From: Bradyrhizobium amphicarpaeae
Lineage (GTDB): Bacteria; Pseudomonadota; Alphaproteobacteria; Rhizobiales; Xanthobacteraceae
Assembly (NCBI RefSeq): GCF_002266435.3
Contig: NZ_CP029426.2
Location: 1,580,001 to 1,644,000 of the forward strand
DNA: 64,000 bases
Direction: 5' to 3'
The first letter of the stretch is position 1, and each line of letters begins with the position of its first letter. Below the pieces are notes generated by a model that was given only the letters and a program-made list of their open reading frames with translations, made no database searches and was not told where the DNA came from. A program made the translations under genes and the position numbers. Below, one piece after another: positions 38,503 to 47,141 of this stretch.

Positions 38503-38637
38503 ATGACGTATCTCATTGCGTTGCTGGTGGCGACAACTTGCGCCCTCATCTCGATTGCGTTTGTTTGCACCTATGGTCGGCATCTGAAGGATCTTCCAGG
38601 TCCCTGGATCATGACCGAGGGTCATTCAAATGATTGA
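38503..38637 (+). CDS. Small one-helix membrane peptide, coupled to next gene
   Basis: This 44-residue protein starts at ATG 38503, with AGGTAGG 5 bases upstream, a strong ribosome site. The N-terminal helix (LIALLVATTCALISIAFVC) contains two Cys, and a short polar tail follows. Its last 8 bases overlap the start of the next gene at 38630, so the two are translationally coupled. No family was recognised. Confidence 0.6.
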   Translation: MTYLIALLVATTCALISIAFVCTYGRHLKDLPGPWIMTEGHSND

Positions 38638-38920
38638 TCAACGGCACAACGCGCCCCGCCGGTATTTCGTTGACGGGCAGGGGCATCGCGTTCTGATCGG
38701 CCTGTCGCTGGAAGAGACGGCGGAATTCGAAGCGCTGGATGTCGCCGAGACGGAGACGCCGCAAGTCGTGACCGAAACCGGCATGGGCCAGCGAGCCGCC
38801 GCGGTTGACGACGTTCGATGGCTGGAGCTCTATTCCAAGCACGAAGGCGCCTGGCGGGTGTGGATCGCACGAAGCCAGACGGAGCGGACGCCAAATTTAG
38901 GCTTTGTTAACTATGCCTGA
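38630..38920 (+). CDS. Small hypothetical protein
   Basis: This 96-residue cytoplasmic protein starts at ATG 38630, with GAGGGT 7 bases upstream. It is mixed alpha/beta, with RYFVDGQGHRVLIGLSLEE and DDVRWLELYSKHEGAWRVW, and ends in a basic patch. No domain is recognised. It overlaps the membrane peptide gene upstream, so the two may act together. Confidence 0.65.
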   Translation: MIDQRHNAPRRYFVDGQGHRVLIGLSLEETAEFEALDVAETETPQVVTETGMGQRAAAVDDVRWLELYSKHEGAWRVWIARSQTERTPNLGFVNYA

Positions 38921-38947
38921 CCGATGGTGGCGGCTTAGATTTCGACA

Positions 38948-39379
38948 ATGGGGATGGCCCACATGTTTCAGCTGTTCCTGAGAGCGCGCGCACACAACCT
39001 GCTCGGCTCCCGCCGCGAGGACAAGGTCTTCAAGGCCCGCTCGGCCGAGCGCGATGCGGAGACCGACCGCGCGAGGATCGGCGCCGTCATGGCCGCGATC
39101 GACACGGCACTCCGAGATGCGGAGAGCGAGCAGGCCGGCCTCAACCGGCGCGTCGATGACGCACTTGCACGCGCATCCGTTACCTTCGGAAACGGCACCG
39201 ATGAATATCTCGAGCGTGAGGCGCTCGACAACCATCACCAGGATCTCTTCGCGGCCGACATCTCCAACGGCCAGCGCCGGCTCAAGGAGTTGGCCAGCAG
39301 CATTGCGCACCTGAAGTTCGTCAAGACCGCAATGCTCACCCGCTTTCCGAATTTCAAGCCGCCGCAGCTCAACAGCTAG
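38948..39379 (+). CDS. Hypothetical helical protein
   Basis: The protein has 143 residues from ATG 38948 (ATG 38954 or 38963 also possible). It is very rich in Ala, Arg, Asp and Glu and helical throughout (KARSAERDAETDRARIGAVM, then RRLKELASSIAHLKFVKTAM), so probably a coiled-coil or helical bundle without signal peptide. No known family. Codon use matches its neighbours. Confidence 0.65.
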   Translation: MGMAHMFQLFLRARAHNLLGSRREDKVFKARSAERDAETDRARIGAVMAAIDTALRDAESEQAGLNRRVDDALARASVTFGNGTDEYLEREALDNHHQDLFAADISNGQRRLKELASSIAHLKFVKTAMLTRFPNFKPPQLNS

Positions 39380-39517
39380 CCGGCATCGAGGATCTTGCTG
39401 CCCGCTTGCCATCCTTCGCGACGCAGACAGTGACAATTCGGTGCTGCTTTGCCGTTTGGTGCTTCGATCCTTTTTGCTATGGTCTCGGCAAGCGTTCATG
39501 TTTGAAGGAGCAACGAC

Positions 39518-39796
39518 GTGCCGGTCAGGGATATGCGAAGGTTGGTTGGATTGGCATGGGTGTTGACATTGGCGGCGCCGGCGACGGCGTCGGCCATCAC
39601 GGCCGAAGTGGCGCGCGCATGTGACGCGGCGGTGGCCAAGGCCTATCCGCCCAGGCAAATCGGCAACCCGGCGGCCGGCAGCACCAAGGGAACGGCCAAG
39701 GATCAGCGCGCATACTACCAAAAATGCGTCGCGAACGACGGCAAAGTCGACGACGCGCCGGCAGAGGCGCCCAAGGACAGCAAGCCCAGTAAGTAG
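39518..39796 (+). CDS. Small exported protein with one Cys pair
   Basis: This 92-residue protein starts at GTG 39518 with the strong AAGGAG 7 bases upstream (ATG 39533 is an alternative). A signal peptide ends near ATASAI. The mature part has two Cys (VARACDAAV and YYQKCVAND), which could make a disulfide, then a Lys/Pro/Asp-rich tail. Function unknown. Confidence 0.65.
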   Translation: MPVRDMRRLVGLAWVLTLAAPATASAITAEVARACDAAVAKAYPPRQIGNPAAGSTKGTAKDQRAYYQKCVANDGKVDDAPAEAPKDSKPSK

Positions 39797-39811
39797 CCGT
39801 CGCCCGTCGAT

Positions 39812-41026
39812 CTAACGCGGCGGCGGGCAGGGCGAATAGAACGCGCCGTTGGCCGCATTGATGCGTTCGACGCATTGGTTGGGATCGGTAACGGTCCCGG
39901 CCACGGTGAAATCGTAGCCCATGCCTTTGACGACGACGACGTAGCGGCCGGGTGACAGCGTGAAGCCGTCCTGCTCCGGCTGCAGCAACAGCATCCTCGG
40001 CTGATCCTCGACCGGTCCCACCTTGTAGGGGTGGGACATGCTGCGAATGACCCAGGAATCGCCCGCGCTGACCATGGCGGCCTTGCCGGAGGCGTCGACG
40101 CCCAGCGACCTCGACACCTTCGCGACGACTCGAACTTCGGTCACGCTTGCCTCGATGCTTCCGTCAGGTCTGAACACGATGAAGGTGACGTCTCCGCTTG
40201 TCAGGGTCGTTGCACTCGGCGTGTTGATGGCCGCCGAGATCGCAACGCGGCGGTCCGGAATCTTTCCGGGGACCGGTTTCAGTTCCTGCAGTTGCCCCTC
40301 GTTCAACGCGTAGACGCCGAACGTGGTCGGCAGGGGCATGGAGGGGTGTGCGGGTGGCGCCGGCTCCTTTGCAATGTCGGGCGCTCGTTCAACATTCGCG
40401 CTCTCGGCTGGGGGCGGGGCGGTCGGCCGGGGCTCGGAGGCGCTTGGCGCGCGTTCGGATGGCTGGGCCAATTGTGACAGTGCAGTCATTTGTGTCTTCA
40501 ACCGCGGCCAATAGATCACCGCGGCGCTGGCACCGGCCATGAGCAGGAGAATGACGGCCAGTCGAAGCAGAAAGGTGAAGGCGCCGCTCCGTTTGGGTTG
40601 ATCCGGCTTTCGCGGCGGGGCCACTGGACGGCGCGGTGCTCCGGTGTCCTTCGCAACGGGCGGCGACGCCGAAACGGGGGACGACATCGGAATGGGTGGG
40701 GGAGCGGGGGATTGGACCGGCGGGGAGGCCGGAACGGCGCTTGCCGTAATTTTTTGCGGCTCGGACGCGGCGTTGCGCTCGAAGGAACGCTCGACCTCCT
40801 TGATGGCGCGTTCGAGAACTTGCTGAAGCTCTCGAGATTCCCGCGCGTCGGCGTGGGTGAATTGCTCCAGAAGCTTGACGCGCGCCAGCTCGTAGACGAT
40901 CTCCCGCATCTGCCGGGGATCGTCCGATACGGCGCGGATGCGGCTCGACAGGAGACGGATAAACCCGGCCTTGATCTGCTGCGTCGAGGGAGCGTTTGCC
41001 GCGGTGTCACCGGAGTCGGTCATCAA
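39812..41026 (-). CDS. Membrane-anchored hypothetical protein with Pro-rich linker
   Basis: The protein has 404 residues. A helical cytoplasmic N-terminal part (IRAVSDDPRQMREIVYELAR) is followed by a Pro/Ala/Ser-rich linker, one transmembrane helix at about 150-170 (LRLAVILLLMAGASAAVIY), a second low-complexity linker, and a C-terminal beta-rich periplasmic domain with two Cys. The layout is that of a membrane-spanning sensor or envelope anchor, but no enzyme or known domain is visible. Two adjacent ATG codons are possible starts. The preceding small exported gene is convergent. Confidence 0.75.
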   Translation of the reverse strand: MMTDSGDTAANAPSTQQIKAGFIRLLSSRIRAVSDDPRQMREIVYELARVKLLEQFTHADARESRELQQVLERAIKEVERSFERNAASEPQKITASAVPASPPVQSPAPPPIPMSSPVSASPPVAKDTGAPRRPVAPPRKPDQPKRSGAFTFLLRLAVILLLMAGASAAVIYWPRLKTQMTALSQLAQPSERAPSASEPRPTAPPPAESANVERAPDIAKEPAPPAHPSMPLPTTFGVYALNEGQLQELKPVPGKIPDRRVAISAAINTPSATTLTSGDVTFIVFRPDGSIEASVTEVRVVAKVSRSLGVDASGKAAMVSAGDSWVIRSMSHPYKVGPVEDQPRMLLLQPEQDGFTLSPGRYVVVVKGMGYDFTVAGTVTDPNQCVERINAANGAFYSPCPPPR

Positions 41027-41210
41027 GGCCGATCAAGTAGCCCGGATAAGGCTATTTCGCTAGGTCTTTCCGCTTCAAACGCCTCGAGATGAGGCCGTTT
41101 CGCCTCGATTGCCAAGGTTGCCAAGCCCTCGCTCGGTGCTCGAAGGTGCTTGCTTTTGGGCGAGAACCTGTGACATTTCGCCAAGCTCCTCTCCTTCGTG
41201 GTGTTCGACC

Positions 41211-41453
41211 ATGCGCGGCGTTCTAGCAGTCCTCTCGGTTTTGACGTTCCTGGTTTCGCCTGCCGTTGCGCAGGGGATCAAGGATCAGGCCAACACCACG
41301 AGTTCCAGCATCATCACGACGCCGACGAAGAAGGCGCAAACAACCCAAGCGGCGTCCCGGCCGACCGCGGTACGGCATGTGACGGGGCTTCCGGCCGGAA
41401 AGTCGGCCCAAGGCGTCTGGCGGGACGGCAAGCTGGTCGCCGTTCCTCGCTGA
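41211..41453 (+). CDS. Short secreted peptide, AQG family member 2
   Basis: The 80 residues from ATG 41211 have a signal peptide that ends SPAVAQG. The mature part begins IKDQANTTSSSI and ends with a basic patch (GVWRDGKLVAVPR). No Cys. It has the same plan as the peptides at 36935 and 41523. The open frame from 41109 is longer but lacks a ribosome site. Function unknown. Confidence 0.7.
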   Translation: MRGVLAVLSVLTFLVSPAVAQGIKDQANTTSSSIITTPTKKAQTTQAASRPTAVRHVTGLPAGKSAQGVWRDGKLVAVPR

Positions 41454-41522
41454 GGCCGCCGCCCAACGAACCGTGAAGGAACGGTGATCGCCTCCCTGAC
41501 GTTCTTGCTCGGGAGATATCAT

Positions 41523-41762
41523 ATGAAACGACCAGTTCTGATCGCCATCGCGTTGCTGGTACCCGCTACGGCCTGGGCCCAGGGCGTCAACGATCCTTCG
41601 ACGCCCAACCGCAACGTGACGATTGTCAATCCGTCGCAGCCGGCGCCCCCCAATGCGACGCGTAACATCCCGAGCCGGATCGAGCCCCCCATCACCTCGG
41701 GTGGACGCGCCCGGCCCTATCACGGGAATAGAACCCGGGGCAGCGCGTCGAGCCGCCGCTAG
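41523..41762 (+). CDS. Short secreted peptide, AQG family member 3
   Basis: The 79 residues start at ATG 41523, with GGGAG 8 bases upstream, the best ribosome site of the three. The signal peptide ends TAWAQG. The mature chain opens VNDPSTPNRNVTIVNPSQPA and ends basic and Gly/Arg-rich. It directly follows member 2 by 69 bases, so the two are likely co-transcribed. Confidence 0.7.
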   Translation: MKRPVLIAIALLVPATAWAQGVNDPSTPNRNVTIVNPSQPAPPNATRNIPSRIEPPITSGGRARPYHGNRTRGSASSRR

Positions 41763-41790
41763 CTGCGCCGTTCACTTGTTGCGAGACGAG

Positions 41791-42168
41791 CTATTGCGGG
41801 TTGACCTCGACCTCCAAGGTCGAGGTCCCTGCATCGTGGCGGTTCTTTCCCGAGATCAGCAGCGTGAACTTGTCGGTGCCGCGGGTTTCGTTTTTCGCCG
41901 AATAGCGGAAGCCCGACCCGACAACCGCCAATTCTCCTTGCGATGGTCCGCTCACGACCGACACGTCGAAGATCTGCATGTAGGACCACCGCAGTCCCTG
42001 GATGCAATCCGCCCCCGGCGCGATCGACATCGTCCATTTCACCGTATCTTGCGACAAGGCGAACGGCGTCCGGTCCTTGATGCAGAGAGGGCTCGCCTGC
42101 GCCGCGAGGCCGGATGCAGCGAAAGCAGCGACGGCAACACCTGACAACAATATTGGTCTTGCACGCAT
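41791..42168 (-). CDS. Small exported beta-rich protein
   Basis: The protein is 125 residues from ATG 42168, with TGGAG 8 bases upstream; the GTG at 42183 is an alternative. Signal peptide cleavage is near LAAQAS. The mature part has two Cys (LCIKDR and ADCIQG) and alternating polar and hydrophobic strands (LAVVGSGFRYSAKNETRGTD), which suggests an Ig-like or beta-sandwich fold. No family recognised. Confidence 0.7.
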   Translation of the reverse strand: MRARPILLSGVAVAAFAASGLAAQASPLCIKDRTPFALSQDTVKWTMSIAPGADCIQGLRWSYMQIFDVSVVSGPSQGELAVVGSGFRYSAKNETRGTDKFTLLISGKNRHDAGTSTLEVEVNPQ

Positions 42169-42446
42169 GCTCGGCAACTCCACGAGTGATGCCGGAGGAT
42201 AGCAGCAATGATCTAACGAGGTCTTAGAAGGGCGGTTCTCTGGAGACGGCCATTCATATGGAACTTAGATCAACCGATCATCCCTGGACCCAACTCGGAA
42301 CCATGCATTCTGCTCCCCGTTTTGCCAGGCCTGACCTTTATTTCGGAAAGGCGTAAGTTATTGATTTTGTTGGGCCCGCCTACTGTGCATGGGGTTGTTT
42401 TTCGATTTTTGACGGATGGCCCCGAAGTTCTGAGGCAGGCCCCCGA

Positions 42447-42839
42447 CTATGGCCCGCTGGGTATCATCCCGCCGCCGGCTGGGAAGTTGCTGGCCTTCAG
42501 TGTCATTCCGCTGACGCGGAAGCGCACATTACCGGCCAGATACAGATAGTCCGAGGTGGTGCTGCCGACCGTCCGGACCTCGACGTAAGTCAACGTGATC
42601 GAGCCGACGCTCGGCGTGACCTGGGTGATGTCGACGTAACGGGCACCAGGGAAGAGCTTCTGGTCGAGCCCGTAGAAGATCTTCTCCCGCTCGGACCACA
42701 GCACGAAGTGGCCTCCGGTCTTCTGATCGACCGCCTCATATTGCGTATGGATGACTTGCGGGTATTCGATCTGGCCGGCGGTCGCAGATTGTGTTGCGAG
42801 GCAGATGACAAGAGCCAAGGGGGCAATGCTGCGAACCAC
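42447..42839 (-). CDS. Small exported hypothetical protein
   Basis: The 130 residues from GTG 42839, with GAGGA 9 bases upstream, include a signal peptide (cleavage after SATAGQ). The mature part is beta-rich, with no Cys (GGHFVLWSEREKIFYGLDQ, SITLTYVEVRTVGSTTSDYL). No family recognised. It is on the same strand as the gene at 41791, 279 bases away. Confidence 0.7.
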   Translation of the reverse strand: MVRSIAPLALVICLATQSATAGQIEYPQVIHTQYEAVDQKTGGHFVLWSEREKIFYGLDQKLFPGARYVDITQVTPSVGSITLTYVEVRTVGSTTSDYLYLAGNVRFRVSGMTLKASNFPAGGGMIPSGP

Positions 42840-42945
42840 GTGCTGAAATCCTCGGAGCTAAAGTGGAAACTCTGCCCGCGAATTGGCTTTCGTGCAATCG
42901 GCAAAGATATAAACTGAACCTGAGTTGAGGCTGGTGCGGCTAACG

Positions 42946-43425
42946 ATGGCCCTCATGCCCTGGATGTTTGGAGTGACCCGCGTGCGCACCGCCCGAAGTG
43001 ACCATCCGCCCGGCCGCGGAATGCTGTTTGGGGCGCTCGGTGGCGCGGTCATGACCATCGCCGGCGGCCTTGGCCTCGCAACTCCGTCCCAGTGTTTTGC
43101 CCAGACCGAGCCGGAGCCCTCGGTCAACGACTATCTTCCGCCAAGCGAGCCGGAGGTGTCGCGCGACGAATGGCGGCAGCGGATCGAGGACGCACGGCGG
43201 CGCGCCAAGGAAGCCTCGCGCGAGCGGCGGGAGCATCCGGAGCTCTACAAGCCGGTCCCGGAAGATCCGGACCTCGTCGCGACCGAACGTCTCCTCCGCG
43301 ACGATAGCCTGCAACGAGGCGATATCGTCACCACCAAGAAGGGCATGTTCGTCTACCAGGGCCGATCCGACCAGCCGCGTCGCGATCAGGACTTCGTGCC
43401 GGTCAACCCCAAATCGGTGCGCTGA
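42946..43425 (+). CDS. Exported hypothetical protein with Arg-rich region
   Basis: The 159 residues from ATG 42946 include a long N-region and a hydrophobic signal segment ending SQCFAQ. Alternative starts are GTG 42982, which has the better GGAG site, and ATG 42955 or 42964. The mature part has a Glu/Arg-rich helix (DEWRQRIEDARRRAKEASRE), then a compact beta-hairpin-like end (GDIVTTKKGMFVYQGRSD). Function unknown. Confidence 0.6.
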   Translation: MALMPWMFGVTRVRTARSDHPPGRGMLFGALGGAVMTIAGGLGLATPSQCFAQTEPEPSVNDYLPPSEPEVSRDEWRQRIEDARRRAKEASRERREHPELYKPVPEDPDLVATERLLRDDSLQRGDIVTTKKGMFVYQGRSDQPRRDQDFVPVNPKSVR

Positions 43426-43428
43426 ACT

Positions 43429-44091
43429 TCAGTACCGCCGCAGGATCTCGTTGAACTTGGGATCGGTGATCTCAGTCGTGTCGAGCAACAGCGCCTTGCC
43501 TTGCGGCGTCGCCTGCACATAGGCCGCGATCAGCAGCGGCTCGTAGCGCGAGCGATTGGCAAGCGCGGCACGGATGTCGGATTGCGCCAGCAGCTTGATC
43601 TCATCGTCTGTCGCCGCCGCGCTCGAGGTCACGGTCCGGACGCGCGCGAAGGCGACGTCGATCGGCACCGATCCGGTCAAGAAGGACATCTTCACTGCCG
43701 GCGTCGCCGCTTCACCGGCCTGGGCCTGCAGCGTGCCGAGCGTCAGCCAGAGCGCGGGCCTGATCGGGGAGACTTTCAAGGCCGTGATGACGGCGGTCTC
43801 GGCCGCCTTGGTCTCGCTGGTCCGTCCGGCCGCCTCGGTGGATGGACGGTGAAGAACGTCGGCGGCCCGCGCCGCCGCGTAGTTCGCGAGCAGGTCACCA
43901 TCCAGCGAAACCGATGCCAGCACACCGCCGGCGGCCAGCCTGGCCTTCTCGGGCGGAATCTCGCCCGAGAACAAATCACTCGCGCGAAAGTCCGGTCGGA
44001 CGAGATCGCCGTAGAATGCCATGCCGGCATGAAGCGCCAGCACGATCGCAGTGCAGATGCCGATGACGCGAAGCAGGAACATGCGGTTCAT
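43429..44091 (-). CDS. Membrane-anchored exopolysaccharide-linked hypothetical protein
   Basis: The 220 residues from ATG 44091 start with a transmembrane helix (LLRVIGICTAIVLALHAGMA). A TTG at 44154 overlapping the upstream stop as TTGA is an alternative. The rest is helical and repeat-like, with SPIRPALWLTLGTLQAQAG and later ALANRSRYEPLLIAAYV. It looks distantly related to the protein at 55126 (shared P-x6-LWL-x-L and a following S-x2-x-G step). Both lie in the polysaccharide region, so it may be an accessory factor of polymer export or assembly. Coupled to the phosphatase gene upstream. Confidence 0.65.
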   Translation of the reverse strand: MNRMFLLRVIGICTAIVLALHAGMAFYGDLVRPDFRASDLFSGEIPPEKARLAAGGVLASVSLDGDLLANYAAARAADVLHRPSTEAAGRTSETKAAETAVITALKVSPIRPALWLTLGTLQAQAGEAATPAVKMSFLTGSVPIDVAFARVRTVTSSAAATDDEIKLLAQSDIRAALANRSRYEPLLIAAYVQATPQGKALLLDTTEITDPKFNEILRRY

Positions 44092-44150
44092 GGTGAAATC
44101 GACAAGGCCTGTGAGGGCGAAGCGAACGGATTGAAACGGGAGCAGGGCTC

Positions 44151-44888
44151 TCAAATTGCCATCAGACTATCGCCCTGGATCGTCAGCAGCGTCAAGTTTC
44201 CGGTCGCGTAAGCGCCGGTGTCGATGTTGATGCGGTTCGGGCGAATATCGGGCACGCTGACCGGCGTATGTCCGTGGACGATATATTTGCCGAAGCGCTC
44301 CTCGGACGCCAGGAACTCCTCGCGGATCCAGAGCAGATCCTCATCCTTCTGGCGCTCGAGCGGGACGCCGGGCTTGACGCCGGCATGCACGAAGAAGAAG
44401 TCGCCGCAGGTATAGGACGAGGGTAATTGCTGCAGGAACGCGAGGTGCTCGGGCGGCAACGCGCGCCTCAGTCCTTCGATCAGCTCGACCTGCTGCTCTG
44501 CCGAGGGGTTCATGGTCGGATTGATGCCGTAGGAGACCAGCGTCAGCAGACCGCCATAGTGGCGCCACTCCTGCAGGCGGGCGGGGTCCTTGAGGACTTC
44601 GAGCAGGAAGATCTCGTGGTTGCCCTTGAGGCAGACCGTCTCGTGTGTCTTCGAGCGCTCGATCAACAGATCGATGACGGCGCGCGAGTCCGGGCCGCGG
44701 TCGACATAGTCGCCGAGAAAGACCTGGATGGCTCGTTCGGGGGCCGAGCGGGCGAGATCGACGTCGATGACGGTTAACAGCGATTGAAGCAGATCGGCGC
44801 GGCCGTGCACGTCGCCGATGGCATAGATACGAACCCCGTCGGGAAGCCGAGGCTTGGTCTTCTTTCGAAAGCGTGAGGAAAGGCCCAT
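44151..44888 (-). CDS. Metallophosphoesterase (serine/threonine phosphatase-like)
   Basis: This 245-residue protein has the full set of PPP-type metallophosphatase motifs: GDVHG, GDYVDRGP, GNHE, HAG (VHAGVKPG) and HGHT (VHGHTPV). These bind two metals and the phosphate. Bacterial members such as PrpA/PrpB act as protein phosphatases or Ap4A hydrolases. In this setting it could dephosphorylate the tyrosine autokinase of the polysaccharide locus, but that is only inference. It overlaps or abuts the next gene. Confidence 0.92.
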   Translation of the reverse strand: MGLSSRFRKKTKPRLPDGVRIYAIGDVHGRADLLQSLLTVIDVDLARSAPERAIQVFLGDYVDRGPDSRAVIDLLIERSKTHETVCLKGNHEIFLLEVLKDPARLQEWRHYGGLLTLVSYGINPTMNPSAEQQVELIEGLRRALPPEHLAFLQQLPSSYTCGDFFFVHAGVKPGVPLERQKDEDLLWIREEFLASEERFGKYIVHGHTPVSVPDIRPNRINIDTGAYATGNLTLLTIQGDSLMAI

Positions 44889-45081
44889 CGGGTCGGTCGA
44901 ATCGCTTCCAGCGTCACGAGCGGAACATCGTGACCGCTCTTACCAGAACAAGTCACACATCGGTATTCTTAATTGTTTCCGACCGATTAGCCCGCATTTT
45001 GATTAAAGGATCGCGCGGCGTTTGAGCCGTATTTCAAGACGTCTCGCGTAGCGTCTCCCCAACAAGAACGGGGAGCGCGAC

Positions 45082-45708
45082 ATGCGCAAATTTGTAAAGT
45101 TCCTTGCGGCCGTGGCCGCAACCGTCGTTGCTGCAGGGGTGGAGCAGCGGGCTGAAGCCGCTTTCGTCGGCGCGCCCTTGGGCCTGCGCGGCGCCATCCA
45201 GTACATCAAGTTCGACCAGCCGACGCTGGCGCCGATGGCGTTCACGCTGTTTTGCCTGAAGTACAAGGACGAGTGCAAGCCGCGGCCGCAGCAGATCGTG
45301 TTCAGGGGCGGTCGCCTGAAGCTCACGGCGGAGCGGCTGGCGCAAATGCAAGAGGTCAACCAGCACGTCAATACCGCGATCCGTCCCGAGGCCAATCTGG
45401 AAGGGCTGCGCGGCGAGAAATGGCTGCTGCATCCGACCAGCGGCGACTGCAACGATTATGCTGTGACAAAACGCCACGAGTTGATCGCCAAGGGCTTTCC
45501 GGCGCGCTCGGTTCTGCTCAGCGAGGTCGTGACCACCTGGGGCGAGCATCATCTCGTGGTCGTGGTTCGCACCTTCGCCGGCGATCTCGTGCTGGACAAT
45601 CTCTCCGGCCACATCCTGCCGTGGTCGAAGAAGCCCTACCGCTGGGTCCGCATCCAGTCGCCGAAGAACCCGAACTATTGGGCCTCGCTCGGCGACCGCT
45701 CGGTCTGA
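45082..45708 (+). CDS. Transglutaminase-like cysteine peptidase (BTLCP)
   Basis: This 208-residue exported protein has a signal peptide of about 25 residues (cleavage after RAEAA) and a transglutaminase-like fold with Cys-His-Asp: SGDCNDYAVTKR, GEHHLVVVV, and DNLSG. The family (bacterial transglutaminase-like cysteine proteinases) includes LapG, which releases biofilm adhesins. This member may process a surface protein, perhaps under cyclic di-GMP control, but no LapD-like partner is next to it. It is divergent from the phosphatase and convergent with the Wzy-like gene. Confidence 0.92.
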   Translation: MRKFVKFLAAVAATVVAAGVEQRAEAAFVGAPLGLRGAIQYIKFDQPTLAPMAFTLFCLKYKDECKPRPQQIVFRGGRLKLTAERLAQMQEVNQHVNTAIRPEANLEGLRGEKWLLHPTSGDCNDYAVTKRHELIAKGFPARSVLLSEVVTTWGEHHLVVVVRTFAGDLVLDNLSGHILPWSKKPYRWVRIQSPKNPNYWASLGDRSV

Positions 45709-45719
45709 TCACCCGCGCT

Positions 45720-47039
45720 CTACCGTGATCCGGACTGGCTGACGCTCTGCGACAGCCCCAATCCCACGAGCACTGCAAGGCACAGGATTGCTGCGGGCTG
45801 CAGCAGTCCCGAGCCTGCGAAGCTCTGAACCAGCGCAAACAAGACACAGGCCGCGGCGGCCGCGGGGAAGAACGAGTCGCGTCCGCGCTGCAAGGCGCCG
45901 AAGAACAGGCGCACGAGCGCGATCATGCTCACCGCCAGCGCAACTGCCAGGCCAATCCATCCCATGCCGGCAAAGACGGCCGTGGCTGTCGACGGCGCCG
46001 TCAAAGCGGCTCCGGCATCACTCTGGTAGATCCGGCCCACCGCAGCAAAGGTCCCGGCGCCCGCGCCGAACCAGCGCGTGTCGGACAACATCCGCTCCAG
46101 CGCGGCCCGCGTTTCAGTCCCCATATCCGGGACGAGCCGCAGCAGGACCGGTCCGGAGCCCTTTTCGAACAGGAACGACAGCACGATCGCCGCGCCGATC
46201 AAGGCGGCAGCGGCGAGCGCGCCCGCGGCCAGAGGCGACAGGTCAAGCCGGCGAATGACGAGGATCAGCAGGATCAGCACGACGCCAAATCCTGCGGCGA
46301 TCGCGTTGTTGGTCCCGGAAAGGCCAAAGACCGCAGCAGCGCTGATCGATGCCCCCGCAAGGCCGAGCAGTCCAAGCATGATCGAGCGAAGCAGCGAATG
46401 GCGCGTTTCAGCCCGCTCGGCCGCAAGCTGCATGACAGCGAGGTTCAACATGAGGCCGAAGCCGGCCAGGGTGGTCGCGAACTCGGAGGTTGCGGCAGAG
46501 CCTGCAACCGCCGGCGAGAGCCGATGCAGATCCAGCGTCAAGGCGGAGACCGCGGTAATGCCGCCCAGGACAAACAGGACAAGCTCAGCGCGGCCGCGAT
46601 CTCGGACGACCACAATGGTCACGCCGAGCAGCGCGGTTGCTGCCAGCGCCATCATCAACGCGTTCAGGGTCGAGCCCAGATCGGCGGTGATCGGCCCGAG
46701 CGAGAGGCCACCAAGGACCTCGCGAGCGCTGGCCCAGATCGGATGCCCAAAGCCCAGCGGAAGCGGCATCAGTTGCGCCGCGATCAACAGAGGAATGGCG
46801 ATCAGGATCCAGCGGCCCCAGGAGGTCGCGCGGATATAATGATCGTAATCGGCTTTTCGCGCGCTCGCGGTCGCCGCCAGCAGGCTGAGCCCGGCAGCCA
46901 TCGTCCCGAGCTGCGCACCGAACCTGGCGCCGGCGATTTCGAGAGCGGAAGCGGAGACGATGGAAACGATGAGGGAAAAATAAGCGAGGGACAAACGGCG
47001 CTCGATGCGGAATCCTGAAACGGTCAGGTCACCATACAA
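45720..47039 (-). CDS. O-antigen polymerase/ligase-like membrane protein
   Basis: The protein has 439 residues and 10-12 predicted transmembrane helices, with a periplasmic loop bearing DTRWFGAGAGTFAAVG. This corresponds to the NPWFGTGMGTF motif of the Wzy_C family in the second such gene of the window (50308). Such proteins polymerise or ligate polysaccharide repeat units at the periplasmic face. The sequence is less typical than that of 50308, so substrate and exact role are open. The start at 47039 has only a weak ribosome site. Confidence 0.8.
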   Translation of the reverse strand: MYGDLTVSGFRIERRLSLAYFSLIVSIVSASALEIAGARFGAQLGTMAAGLSLLAATASARKADYDHYIRATSWGRWILIAIPLLIAAQLMPLPLGFGHPIWASAREVLGGLSLGPITADLGSTLNALMMALAATALLGVTIVVVRDRGRAELVLFVLGGITAVSALTLDLHRLSPAVAGSAATSEFATTLAGFGLMLNLAVMQLAAERAETRHSLLRSIMLGLLGLAGASISAAAVFGLSGTNNAIAAGFGVVLILLILVIRRLDLSPLAAGALAAAALIGAAIVLSFLFEKGSGPVLLRLVPDMGTETRAALERMLSDTRWFGAGAGTFAAVGRIYQSDAGAALTAPSTATAVFAGMGWIGLAVALAVSMIALVRLFFGALQRGRDSFFPAAAAACVLFALVQSFAGSGLLQPAAILCLAVLVGLGLSQSVSQSGSR

Positions 47040-47141
47040 GCGAGCGGGTGGTTTTCAAGCAAAGGTCGTTCCGGCCAACAACTTGCTGGCCTTTGCATGC
47101 GCGCCGCAGGTCGATCGCGAGGAAGATCAGCCGAAGAGAGA

